From NCBI GenBank assembly GCA_016874535.1, contig VGUA01000011.1, positions 1 through 54,080 of the forward strand: DNA of 54,080 nucleotides, written 5' to 3'. Each line of letters starts with the position of its first letter. The first letter of the stretch is position 1. Source of the stretch: Gammaproteobacteria bacterium (GTDB lineage Bacteria > Pseudomonadota > Gammaproteobacteria > Ga0077536). Shown one piece after another: positions 1 through 8,064 of the stretch. The notes beneath the pieces were generated by a model. That model saw only the letters and a program-made list of their open reading frames with translations, had not been told where the DNA came from and did not search any database. Made by a program: the position numbers and the translations under genes.

Positions 1-38
1 ACAGCCCGCTTTTCCTGTTTAACGTCTACTTTTAATTG

Positions 39-78
39 GTGACAGTTACCCTATTTCCGGAAATAGGGTGACTGTCAC
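39..78. repeat. REP-like perfect-type palindrome (RAYT-associated)
   Basis: Two 20-nt half-sites abut head to head. The left arm is GTGACAGTTACCCTATTTCC. The right arm is its inverse complement with one mismatch (GGTGAC instead of GGTAAC). The same 20-mer recurs near 1.8, 3.2, 5.6, 6.4, 10.4 and 11.2 kb, next to and around a REP-associated tyrosine transposase, so I read it as a non-autonomous palindromic element mobilised by that enzyme. The 40-bp arm pair would form a long hairpin in single-stranded DNA or RNA. Confidence 0.8.
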
Positions 79-432
79 TCGTATCTTGCGCTCGCGGCGG
101 ATGTAGACGGTATCCGGCGGACCTCGGTGGAATCTCAAGACGCTGTTTCTGAATAATTAAACGTCCATTGGGTGCCGATGGTTGCCATTGCCTGCGGCCC
201 CGAAATTGCGTGGCTTCGCGGGTGCAAGCCGTCTACCCACCCTCGAAATTGGTGGGTACGGTCGCCAACTCCCCAGATGCCCATGCTCTCGGATACCCAG
301 TGCCGCGGGCCGATGATGCAGCACTGGGTGGCTTCGCTGGATGAATGGGACAAGGCGGCGAGGGGTGGGGCGGCGGCCATACCTTCGTCCGACTGATACA
401 AGAACCACGACTTTCGTCCTTGTTAAACGTTA
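79..432. other. Intergenic stretch with no recognisable gene
   Basis: Short open frames cross this stretch on both strands (for example 135-401 minus and 172-396 plus). None has a recognisable product, a good ribosome binding site or a conserved motif. I see no gene here. Confidence 0.5.
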
Positions 433-469
433 CCTATCATATGGGCTGGTTTTGAGTCCATATGATAGG
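433..469. promoter_or_regulatory. 12-bp perfect inverted repeat just upstream of fic (operator-like)
   Basis: CCTATCATATGG (433-444) and CCATATGATAGG (458-469) are exact inverse complements separated by 13 nt. The right arm ends 11 nt before the fic ATG and contains the only AGG that could act as its ribosome binding site. It is therefore either a dimeric repressor operator or an RNA hairpin that hides the ribosome binding site. It is unrelated in sequence to the RAYT repeats nearby. Confidence 0.6.
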
Positions 470-480
470 CAGCGACACGG

Positions 481-1668
481 ATGACGATCCGCCTCAGGGT
501 CTCCACGCGTGCAGGTCAGTACATCCCCCAGCCGACGGGGTACCGCGCCTTCATGCCCGCACGGCTGCCTCCGCAACCCGCCATCGAGCTGACCGGCGAA
601 CTGCCGGGCCTGCTTTCTGCCGCCGACCGTGCGTTGGGACGACTGGACGGCTCGGTCCTGACACTGCCGAACCCCGACCTCTTCGTATTCATGTACGTAC
701 GCAAGGAGGCCGTGCTCTCCAGCCAGATCGAGGGCACCCAAAGCTCGCTACAGGACCTCCTGTCCGCCGAGGCGCAACTTTTCGATGAAAACCTGCCCCG
801 CGACGTGGACGAAGTGGTCAATTATGTCCGGGCAATGAACCACGGACTCGTGCGCCTGCCGGACCTGCCGGTGTCTGTGCGGTTGATTCACGAGATTCAC
901 GCCGAACTGATGCGCGGTGCGCGCGGTGGGCGCCTGCAGCCGGGAGAACTGCGCAGCACCCAGAACTGGATTGGCCCGGCAGGTTGCACCTTGACCACGG
1001 CCACATTCGTACCGCCCCCCCACCACGCGGTGCCCGATGCACTCGGGGACCTGGAGAAGTTCCTGCACGAGGACGACACGTTGCCGCCGTTGGTCAAGAT
1101 CGCGCTGGCTCATGTGCAGTTCGAGACCATCCACCCCTTTCTCGACGGCAATGGGCGCGTCGGGCGCCTGCTCACCACCTTCCTGCTCACCGAGCGCAGC
1201 GTCCTGCACAAGCCGGTGCTGTACCTGTCGCACTTTTTCAAGCAACACCGGCAGGCCTACTACGAGCATCTGCAGGCGGTGCGTGACAACGGGGCCTGGG
1301 AAACCTGGCTCGCCTTCTTCCTGCGCGGCGTCATCGAAGTGGCGGGCGAAGCGGCGGAGACGGCGCGGCGCATACTGCACTTGCGCGAACAGCATCGCGC
1401 CGCGATCACCGAGCAGCTCGGGCGTGCGGCGGGCAACGGGCACAAGGTCCTCGAATCACTGTTCGACAGGCCGATCGTGTCGGTGCACGACGTACAGAAA
1501 TTGATCGGCACCACCTACGCCGCAGCCAACAGCTTGGTGTCGAAGCTGGTCCGGCTGAACGTGCTCAATGAGATGACTGGCTATGCGCGCAACCGGCGCT
1601 TCAGCTATGCGCCCTACATCGCGCTCTTCAGCGACGTCGGGCGCAGTGGCGAGCAGGCCACAGCATGA
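481..1668 (+). CDS. Fic family AMP-transferase-type protein (class II, self-inhibited)
   Basis: Fic-domain proteins transfer AMP or another nucleotide moiety to a hydroxyl of a target protein. The 395-residue product has a Fic N-terminal region and the catalytic signature HPFLDGNGRVGR at about 218-229, including the catalytic His218 and the anion-binding GNGR. The helix with S80-x3-E84-G85 matches the [S/T]xxxE[G/N] inhibitory motif, and its position before the core makes this a class II protein. The C-terminal 100 residues look like a winged-helix DNA-binding tail, as in other Fic proteins of this length (family knowledge). A 12-bp palindrome lies immediately upstream, so autoregulation is plausible. 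The gene stands alone, with no toxin-antitoxin partner. The target is unknown. Confidence 0.88.
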   Translation: MTIRLRVSTRAGQYIPQPTGYRAFMPARLPPQPAIELTGELPGLLSAADRALGRLDGSVLTLPNPDLFVFMYVRKEAVLSSQIEGTQSSLQDLLSAEAQLFDENLPRDVDEVVNYVRAMNHGLVRLPDLPVSVRLIHEIHAELMRGARGGRLQPGELRSTQNWIGPAGCTLTTATFVPPPHHAVPDALGDLEKFLHEDDTLPPLVKIALAHVQFETIHPFLDGNGRVGRLLTTFLLTERSVLHKPVLYLSHFFKQHRQAYYEHLQAVRDNGAWETWLAFFLRGVIEVAGEAAETARRILHLREQHRAAITEQLGRAAGNGHKVLESLFDRPIVSVHDVQKLIGTTYAAANSLVSKLVRLNVLNEMTGYARNRRFSYAPYIALFSDVGRSGEQATA

Positions 1669-1810
1669 GCAACGAAGCCTCGGCCCGCGACAGGACCGAC
1701 GCTCTGCTTGCCGCACAGGGCAGGAACACCCAGTAGGGCAATGCCGTTCGCGATGCCGGCGGTCGAGCGGTTCAACACGCGCATGCGGACCCTGCTCGAT
1801 AGCAGAATAG

Positions 1811-1907
1811 GTGACAGTTACCTGATTTCTGCCGCCACGGGATGATTGCTACTGCCCGGGTAGCGGGCTGACAGCTACCCCATCGCCGGAAATGAGGTAA
1901 CTGTCAC
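1811..1907. repeat. RAYT-associated repeat pair between fic and the serine hydrolase
   Basis: A plus-oriented half-site lies at 1811-1829 and a minus-oriented half-site at 1888-1907. A degenerate plus copy at about 1868-1880 (CTGACAGCTACCCC) can pair with the minus copy to form a 40-nt imperfect hairpin. That hairpin is followed on the plus strand by CCTTTTTTCC (1908-1917), so it could also terminate fic transcripts. The rest of 1669-1968 contains no gene that I recognise. Confidence 0.75.
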
Positions 1908-1968
1908 CCTTTTTTCCCCACCCTTTTTTCCACATCCGCGATTCCCGGCGCACCGTGGCCCTTGGCAA

Positions 1969-3165
1969 TCAGTCCACGATCGACGCCAACACCATGCCCT
2001 GCAGCACCGCGATGCGCTCGAAGTGGTAGCTGTCCTCCATCAGCCCCGAGGACATGAATGCGAAGCTGAGGTCGCGGGCAGGATCCACAGTGAAGCCGGT
2101 GGAGCCAGCGCCGAAGCCACCGAAGCTGCGCGGCGAATTCATCGGGCTGAAGAGTCCGGGCAGGTTGCCCTCGCCGCGCATGAAGAACCCGCAGCCGATA
2201 TTGGCCGGGTATTCGATCCAGTTGCGCACGCCCAGCCACATGTCGAACAGCACGTTGCGGAGGTTGCCCGTATGGTTGCGCGTGCAGAAGTCGAGCATCG
2301 CAGGCGAAAGCAGGCGCGTTCCATCAAGTTCGCCACCCCGACGCAGCATTTCGGCGAAGCGCAGCACGTCCTGCACGGTGCTCACGCAGCCGCCGCCGGG
2401 CAGTTCCCCTCCGGGCATCGCGAGCAGTGAGCCAAGCCCTTCGACAGCCGCCGGGGGCAGCAGCGCGGGCAGGTTTTCGTAGGACACGCGTACCGGGCAG
2501 AGGCGTTTTGCAAGATCCGCACGCGCGCCGAGGCTCGTGTCCTTCATGCCGAGCGGCTCGAACACCTCTTCCTTGAGCATCTGTGCGTAGCTTCGGCCGC
2601 GACCCGCCACCGCGAGACACATCGCGCCGATGATCGAGTGGCCGAGGAGAATCGAGTAGTTCACACGCTCGCTGGGCTGCGATTCGAGCGGCAGCGCGCT
2701 CGCGTAAGTCATGATCTTCTCGAGGTTCATGAGGATTTCGGGCGCCACGGGCGGGATTGCCGACATCACGCCGCTGGTGTGGGTGAGCAGGTGGTAGAGA
2801 TTCACCTTCTCCTTGCCCAGCGTGGCGAACGCGGGGAACAGTTCGGCGACCGGCGCGTGCAGCTTCAGCAGACCCCGTTCGACCAGCGAGAGCGCGAGCA
2901 CGTTGGTGAATTGCTTGGCGACCGACATCGTGGCGAACACGGCATCGGGCTTCAGTGCCTTGTTCGCGGCACGGTCCGCGTAGCCCTCGCAGATATCCAG
3001 CGCCACCTCGCCGTGGCGGGCAGCCATCAGTCGCACGCCGTGGCAGCGCCCGGCGTCGATGTCGGCTTTCACCGCGTCGCGGACCCTCGCGAGCCGTGCG
3101 GAATCGAAGCCGAGCTTCGCCGCATTCGTTTTTGTTGCTTTGCCTGCGGATTTCTTCGTGGCCAT
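1969..3165 (-). CDS. Serine hydrolase of the beta-lactamase/esterase fold
   Basis: This is a 398-residue class C beta-lactamase-like hydrolase (family VIII esterase or penicillin-binding-protein-related). The nucleophile motif SVAK is at 81-84, followed by a YSI motif at about Tyr170 that supplies the general base. I chose the internal ATG at 3165 because AAGGGGGAG lies 6 nt upstream; the longer frame to 3222 has no such site. A Lys/Ala-rich N-terminus (MATKKSAGKATK) precedes the domain and there is no signal peptide, so the enzyme is probably cytoplasmic. The substrate cannot be told from sequence; esters or beta-lactam-like amides are both usual in the family. Repeat elements flank it on both sides. 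Confidence 0.85.
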   Translation of the reverse strand: MATKKSAGKATKTNAAKLGFDSARLARVRDAVKADIDAGRCHGVRLMAARHGEVALDICEGYADRAANKALKPDAVFATMSVAKQFTNVLALSLVERGLLKLHAPVAELFPAFATLGKEKVNLYHLLTHTSGVMSAIPPVAPEILMNLEKIMTYASALPLESQPSERVNYSILLGHSIIGAMCLAVAGRGRSYAQMLKEEVFEPLGMKDTSLGARADLAKRLCPVRVSYENLPALLPPAAVEGLGSLLAMPGGELPGGGCVSTVQDVLRFAEMLRRGGELDGTRLLSPAMLDFCTRNHTGNLRNVLFDMWLGVRNWIEYPANIGCGFFMRGEGNLPGLFSPMNSPRSFGGFGAGSTGFTVDPARDLSFAFMSSGLMEDSYHFERIAVLQGMVLASIVD

Positions 3166-3236
3166 GTTGAACTCCCCCTTTTTGGTCGTTCGATGATAGG
3201 CGGCGCGTGCGTGCAGATCCAAGCGTGCGAAAATGC

Positions 3237-3359
3237 GTGACAGTTACCCTATTTCCGAGACTAATGACTGGAAATTGGTGACAGTTACCTCATTTCCACG
3301 GCCGCGGCGGCAGTCACACTGTCCCACGGCGGCACCAGCAGAAATAGGGTAACTGTCAC
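3237..3359. repeat. RAYT-associated repeat cluster (three half-sites)
   Basis: Half-sites are at 3237-3256 (+), 3278-3297 (+) and 3340-3359 (-). The 82-bp unit 3278-3359 is nearly repeated at 5646-5725: both contain the 20-mer, then ACGG-CGC-GCGGCA, TCACACTGTCCC and CGGCGGCACCA, and end in the inverse 20-mer. The conserved inter-arm sequence shows these are copies of one composite element, not independent palindromes. Confidence 0.85.
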
Positions 3360-3408
3360 CAATTACGGGTTACCGTGAACCTTCTCCGGGACGCTTGCGA
3401 GGATGCCC

Positions 3409-5649
3409 ATGCCGACTTTCCCCCATGTGCACGAGACGAAGCCTATCGTCTGCTCTGGATGCACCACCCAGTGCGGCCTGGTGGCGCACGTGCGGGATGG
3501 CCGGGTCACCGAGGTCAGGGGCGATCACGACCATCCGCTCTCTCGCGGTTATATCTGCCCCAAGGGCAAGGACGCGCCGTCACTGGCTGCAGATCCCCGC
3601 AGACTGCTGAAGCCGCTCAGGCGCAGCGGGCCACGCGGCGCAGGAAAATGGGAGGAAATCGGCTGGAATGAGGCGCTGGATGAGATAGCAGCGCGGATTT
3701 CTTCCATCACAACACAGCATGGGCGCCGCGCCCTCGCCTACAGCTATGGCACTTTCCGTGGCGGCGACTGGGGCATCGGCGAGCGTTTCATGAATCGCTT
3801 CGGCAGCGCCAACAGCTGCGGGCAGGACAAGATTTGTTACGGCCCCCTGGCGCTCGCCGAAACCCTGACCTATGGCGTGGGCCCGACGGTATTCACGCCT
3901 CCCGTGGCTGGAGTCACGCAGTGCATCGTGGTCTGGGGCATGCGCCCCTCGGCCTCTGCCCCGTTGTTATGGCGCGCGATTCGCGAGGCCCAGCGGGCCG
4001 GCGCACGGCTCATCGTGATCGATCCGCAACAGACGGACGAGGCACGCCGTGCCGACCACTGGCTGCAGGTCCGCCCCGGCGGCGACACTGCGCTCGCCGT
4101 GGCCCTGCTCAAATTGCTCGTCGGGTCACCCCATCTCGATCCGGATTTCATCGCCCGCGAGACCACGGGCTTCGAGGCCCTGAAAGCGCATCTGGCGGCG
4201 CAGGACCTGTCGGCATTGGTCACCGCCTGCGGTGTTCCGGCAGATGATCTCTCGCGGCTGGCGACGATGCTCGGAACCATTCGTCCTGCCGTCATCCACG
4301 CCGGCAACGGTCTTTGCCAGGGCGGACGCTCGGCCCTGCAGCTGGGGCGTGCCATTGCCTGCCTAATCGGACTTACCGGCAATGCCGGTGTGCCGGGTGG
4401 TCATGCATTGGGTGGACCACCACGTGACCTGCGCGCGAATGGAGAAATGTTTGATGCTGATCTGTTGCCGGAGGAAGCGAGGCGGGAGCGTTTGGGTGCC
4501 GAACATCTGCCGTTTCTCGGCTCAGGCTACACAGAGCTCGACGAGGTGCTGGCGCAGCACTGGCATGGGCGTCGCCACCTGCTGTCGTGGATAGCTACTG
4601 CACACGAACCCACGCTGTGGCGCGCAATCGAAACGGGAGATCCTTATCCCGTGCGTGCGCTTGTGGTCCAGAACCACAATCCGCTCGGCGCTAATCCGGA
4701 TGCCGATGCAGTCGCCCGCGCCCTTGCCAGCGAGCAGCTCGAGCTGTCAGTCGTGCATGATTTGTTCATGACGCCCACCGCGCATCTGGCGGACTTTGTG
4801 CTGCCCGCCGCGCATTGGCTGGAGAAACCCTGGTTTTCCTTCGGCATAGGCTTTGTTGGCGCCTTCGGTGATTTTGTGGGTGCTGCGGAGGCTGCGGTGC
4901 CACCGCCCGGCGAGGCTCGCTCCGATTACGCATTTTGGCGCGATCTCGGACGCCGGCTCGGTCAGGCCGATGCCTGGCCTGACCAAGAACAGCAGTTCTA
5001 TGACTCCTGCGTGGCGGAGGCCGGACTGACGTTTTCCGCACTCAGTGGCAGAACGGGACCGGTGTTCGGTGCGGAAGCCCGGCGTCCGGGTAATGAATCC
5101 GAAAGCGTGTCGGCCAAGGCCTATGCCACGCGGGATGGCCGAATTGCGCTTTACTCGGATTGGCTGCACGAGAGGGCACAGCCGCCGTTGCCCACGCCAC
5201 TCGAGTCAGCACTCGACGGTGTCGCTGATGCGTGGCCGCATGTTCTCACCACCGGTGGGCGCCAAATCGAAGCGTTCCATCAGAATGCGCAGCACATGGC
5301 GCGTTTCCGCCGCAAGAAACCTCACCCGGTTGCCAGACTCTCGCTGGACACTGCGCGTGAGCTAGGCATAGCGGCGGGAGACTGGATAGAAATCGAAACC
5401 CCCGTTGGGCGCGTACGGCAGTGCGCGTTGCCGGTCGCCAGTCTGGCCCCGGGCGTCGTCGAGGCCGATCGCTGGTGGTATCCGGAGGGCATCGACGATG
5501 CGGCCGATCCCTTCGGCCTGCGGGCGACCAATATCAACTTCTGCACAAGCGGCGCGCCTGAGGACTGCGACCCCGTCATGGGCACCTGGTTGATGCGCGG
5601 GATCCCGTGCCGGGTCACACGCTTGGAAAATGGGCCGGGAAATGAGTGA
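3409..5649 (+). CDS. Molybdopterin-dependent oxidoreductase (DMSO reductase superfamily)
   Basis: This is a roughly 746-residue bis-MGD oxidoreductase. Counting from the first in-frame ATG at 3403, cysteines 17, 20, 24 and 52 (CSGCTTQC then YICPKG) form the N-terminal [4Fe-4S] site. The molybdopterin-binding core follows, including LIGLTGNAGVPGG, and the C-terminal dinucleotide-binding domain begins near residue 600 (VLTTGGRQIEAFH). I prefer the ATG at 3409 because GCGAGG ends 6 nt before it. No twin-arginine signal is present, so it is probably cytoplasmic. No electron-transfer or membrane subunit gene adjoins it, so partner and substrate are unknown. Formate dehydrogenase-like, thiosulfate/polysulfide and other family members are possible. 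There is no in-frame UGA. The stop codon lies inside a repeat element. Confidence 0.85.
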   Translation: MPTFPHVHETKPIVCSGCTTQCGLVAHVRDGRVTEVRGDHDHPLSRGYICPKGKDAPSLAADPRRLLKPLRRSGPRGAGKWEEIGWNEALDEIAARISSITTQHGRRALAYSYGTFRGGDWGIGERFMNRFGSANSCGQDKICYGPLALAETLTYGVGPTVFTPPVAGVTQCIVVWGMRPSASAPLLWRAIREAQRAGARLIVIDPQQTDEARRADHWLQVRPGGDTALAVALLKLLVGSPHLDPDFIARETTGFEALKAHLAAQDLSALVTACGVPADDLSRLATMLGTIRPAVIHAGNGLCQGGRSALQLGRAIACLIGLTGNAGVPGGHALGGPPRDLRANGEMFDADLLPEEARRERLGAEHLPFLGSGYTELDEVLAQHWHGRRHLLSWIATAHEPTLWRAIETGDPYPVRALVVQNHNPLGANPDADAVARALASEQLELSVVHDLFMTPTAHLADFVLPAAHWLEKPWFSFGIGFVGAFGDFVGAAEAAVPPPGEARSDYAFWRDLGRRLGQADAWPDQEQQFYDSCVAEAGLTFSALSGRTGPVFGAEARRPGNESESVSAKAYATRDGRIALYSDWLHERAQPPLPTPLESALDGVADAWPHVLTTGGRQIEAFHQNAQHMARFRRKKPHPVARLSLDTARELGIAAGDWIEIETPVGRVRQCALPVASLAPGVVEADRWWYPEGIDDAADPFGLRATNINFCTSGAPEDCDPVMGTWLMRGIPCRVTRLENGPGNE

Positions 5650-5725
5650 CAGTTACCTCATTTCCACGGACGCTGCGGCACTCACACTGTCCCCGGCGGC
5701 ACCAAAAAAATAGGGTAACTGTCAC
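5646..5725. repeat. RAYT-associated composite repeat overlapping a stop codon
   Basis: The plus half-site 5646-5665 contains the TGA stop of the molybdopterin oxidoreductase, and the minus half-site is at 5706-5725. It has the same composite layout as 3278-3359, with small substitutions in the central part. Confidence 0.85.
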
Positions 5726-5739
5726 CGTTTTCCTCAACC

Positions 5740-6324
5740 CTACCCGAGTTCGGGCCTGCGATTCATTTCCAAATACTGGGCGGCGGGCCTGAGCCCGACA
5801 GCCTGGGCGATCCGGTTGGCGCCAGCATAAAAAGCTGCCGTATTGATGATGCTCCAGATGGTTTCATCGTCGAAGCCGGCATCACGTAGCTGTTGTCTAT
5901 CCGCATCTTCGATAGCCTCGGCGTCCAGCAGTACCTTGAGCACGAAATCCAGCATCGCGCGGTGGCGTGGAGTAAGCTCCGCATGTCGATAGTTGCGCGA
6001 CAAATATTCTGTAAAGAGCGCATCGCCGCTCAGCTTGCGCATCACGGCACCATGGTGGGCTGTGCAATAGACACAACCATTGGTGGCCGCCGCGACGAGC
6101 GCGATCATCTCAACCTCAAAATGACTCAAGCCAGAATCAGGCCGAAGCAATTCCATGTAAGGCAGCATGAAAGCGCGCAGGCGGCGATTATCTGTCGCAA
6201 AAAGACGCACAAAATGCGGTGTAAAGCCGTATTTCTTCTCCACACCCAGCACCAGAGCCGTCATCTCGGCATCTAGATTATCGCGCTCGCGTAGATCAAG
6301 CCCGCAAATGTCAGTCAGAGCCAT
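5740..6324 (-). CDS. AhpD-like peroxidase-related protein (Cys form)
   Basis: This alpha-helical protein of about 194 residues belongs to the carboxymuconolactone decarboxylase/AhpD superfamily. The redox motif CVYCTAHH (Cys84, Cys87, His90-91) is the CxxCxxxH centre that reduces peroxides or a peroxiredoxin partner. The frame extends upstream to a TTG at 6339 and an ATG at 6333. I chose the ATG at 6324 because GGGGAUG is spaced correctly before it. It is flanked by repeat elements and has no operon partners. It is a useful in-window contrast to the selenocysteine homologue at 43468-44046, which has CHYU in the same place. Confidence 0.83.
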   Translation of the reverse strand: MALTDICGLDLRERDNLDAEMTALVLGVEKKYGFTPHFVRLFATDNRRLRAFMLPYMELLRPDSGLSHFEVEMIALVAAATNGCVYCTAHHGAVMRKLSGDALFTEYLSRNYRHAELTPRHRAMLDFVLKVLLDAEAIEDADRQQLRDAGFDDETIWSIINTAAFYAGANRIAQAVGLRPAAQYLEMNRRPELG

Positions 6325-6394
6325 GTGTTTCATCCCCAAAAGTTTGCGCGTCCGCCCGGCTTGTTATCGATCTGACTTCGGCATCGTTTAATGA

Positions 6395-6463
6395 GTGACA
6401 GTTACCTCATTTCCACGGCCGTGGTGGCGGTCACCAAGTTCCCGGAAATAGGGTAACTGTCAC
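6395..6463. repeat. RAYT-associated repeat, short spacer version
   Basis: The plus half-site is 6395-6414 and the minus half-site 6444-6463, separated by 29 nt. The spacer starts with ACGGCCGTGG as in the other composites but is shorter. Confidence 0.85.
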
Positions 6464-6489
6464 CAATTACGGCGCCGATTAGCGGCAGG

Positions 6490-7197
6490 TCAGAGGCGCG
6501 TGGCTTCGGCACTTGCACTCGGCGTTTCGCTTCGCGCCTGTCCCGGTTTCCATGAGCGTTGCTCGAGCCTGCCATTGGCACTCCGGTGGAGCTCGTCATA
6601 CCAGCCGTCTATCCAGTGGATCTGCAAGGCGCCCTCCATGAGCGACCACAGCCCTCGCCGGTCCTCACCAATCGTCTTGAACGCTTGACCATCAGACTGC
6701 AAGGCAACGGAGAATGCCTTGCCCTTGGTGGCGCTGTTCATGTGGTAGACGCCCACCCACTCGGCAGACGGACCTTCGAGGCGGACTGCCTTGCCGTGGT
6801 TGGACCATGGGCCGGTGAGCGGTGTCTCCGGCGAGTAGCTCACCTGCTGGAAGCCCGTAGCCGCCACGCGGATGATGTCCGTCCAGCCATCGTCATAGTC
6901 GATGCGCACGCCCTGCCCGTAGAGCTTCCAGCGCCCGCCTTCACCCTCTGCGCCGCGAGCGCCCTTCACCCAGTTGCTGCGCGCGCTGCCATCCGCGCCG
7001 AGCACCACATCGAAGACGTCGTTTTGTTCGTCGCTGAGCGACCACGTGCCGATGAAGGCCTCAGGCTTTAGCTCCGTGCGGGCGCTGTTCCCAGCCTGCT
7101 CGACTGGGCCATTCTGCCCGGCTGGCCCCGAATGCGGGCCTTCGGCAAACAGCGTTTGGGAGGAGAGAAGTGACAGGAGGATCAGCATGGAACGCAT
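6490..7197 (-). CDS. Secreted/periplasmic protein with an internal duplication
   Basis: I do not recognise a named family. The 235-residue product begins with a signal peptide (MRSMLILLSLLSSQTLFA, cleavage likely after FA) and is preceded by GGAG 9 nt before the ATG at 7197; longer frames upstream lack a signal. Two segments of about 75 residues resemble each other. The first runs from FIGTWSLSDEQ to GFQQVSYSP and the second from WVGVYHMNSAT to RLEQRSWKPG. Both share a G-x-W/Y opening, an L-x-(A/S)DG-x-A turn, a W-x-L strand and a DGW-x-D core. This suggests tandem small beta-sandwich or lipocalin-like domains. The function is unknown. Confidence 0.65.
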   Translation of the reverse strand: MRSMLILLSLLSSQTLFAEGPHSGPAGQNGPVEQAGNSARTELKPEAFIGTWSLSDEQNDVFDVVLGADGSARSNWVKGARGAEGEGGRWKLYGQGVRIDYDDGWTDIIRVAATGFQQVSYSPETPLTGPWSNHGKAVRLEGPSAEWVGVYHMNSATKGKAFSVALQSDGQAFKTIGEDRRGLWSLMEGALQIHWIDGWYDELHRSANGRLEQRSWKPGQARSETPSASAEATRL

Positions 7198-7518
7198 GAG
7201 GCGGAACTCCAATGAGGAGACTGACAAAAGTGGGCCTGATTCGGGTGAGGAGCGGCCCGCGCCATGGCCGCAGGGGTGCACGGATTCTGGCATGCACGAG
7301 GAGGGGTGGGTAGTCGCCCCGCCGCTGTGTTCATGGGGCAACGCTTTAACATCTCCAGTGTGTTTCGCATCCCGGCGCAATATCGCCGTTGGAAGACCCG
7401 ATTCGGGCCGGATGGATGTCAAATCTCCCAGCCATGGCCGGGCCGGCTTGCGACACCCCCGGCCGCCTCCTATAGTCGCGCCCTGACTTCCCGATTCCGA
7501 TTTACAAGAGGTTTTTGC

Positions 7519-7986
7519 ATGGATCATTCACGCACGTTGCGCCGGATCGGGCTTTTCAAGCTGATGCCGGATCAGGAACTCGCCAAACTCGCCGCCTTGA
7601 TGAAGCCGGTAAAGTGCCGTCAGGGCGAGGAGGTCTTCCAGGAGGGCTCCAGCGATGATCGCCTGTTCGTCGTGGTACTGGGCAGCGTGCGGGCGACGCG
7701 TCGCGTGGAAGGCTCCGAGGAAGCTCCGGTCGCCACCATCGGATCCGACTCTTACTTTGGCGAACTCTCGCTTGCGAGTGTCGAACACAAGCGCTCTGCG
7801 ACGGTCACGGCCCTTGAAGACAGCGATCTGCTGGTTCTCTCAGGGAGCGATGTCGATGCCGCAGCCGAGAAGGATCCGACCTTCGCTTATCACTTCTACA
7901 AGGCCCTGGCCCAAGGCATCGCCTTGCGCCTGCGTGCCGCCGCCGGTGACGTGGCAATAATGAAGTCCCTCAACGCTGCGCGCTGA
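7519..7986 (+). CDS. Cyclic nucleotide-binding (CRP-like effector) domain protein
   Basis: This 155-residue protein is almost entirely one cNMP-binding beta-roll (residues about 8-125). The region GSDSYFGELSLASVEHKRSATVTA matches the phosphate-binding cassette (FGELSL...RSATV). No helix-turn-helix follows, so unlike CRP it is not itself a DNA-binding regulator. The ATG at 7519 has AAGAGG upstream, whereas the longer frame from 7264 has no supporting signal. It is 78 bp upstream of the monooxygenase gene on the same strand and might be co-transcribed with it. Ligand and partner are unknown. Confidence 0.82.
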   Translation: MDHSRTLRRIGLFKLMPDQELAKLAALMKPVKCRQGEEVFQEGSSDDRLFVVVLGSVRATRRVEGSEEAPVATIGSDSYFGELSLASVEHKRSATVTALEDSDLLVLSGSDVDAAAEKDPTFAYHFYKALAQGIALRLRAAAGDVAIMKSLNAAR

Positions 7987-8064
7987 GGTACGTAACCTCA
8001 GCAGCTGGTTCCCCGCCCCGCGGCCCCAAGGGCTCGCCCAGTAGTTTTTGATCGGAGTTCTGTC

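Noticed and set aside
748-1443. 231-residue minus-strand frame
   Set aside because: Shadow of fic, which has an unambiguous catalytic motif on the other strand.
2638-3240. 200-residue plus-strand frame
   Set aside because: It lies entirely antisense to the serine hydrolase, with no motif.
3409-5649. Sec-containing formate dehydrogenase
   Set aside because: There is no in-frame UGA in this gene and no formate dehydrogenase-specific neighbours, so it is not a client of the Sec machinery.
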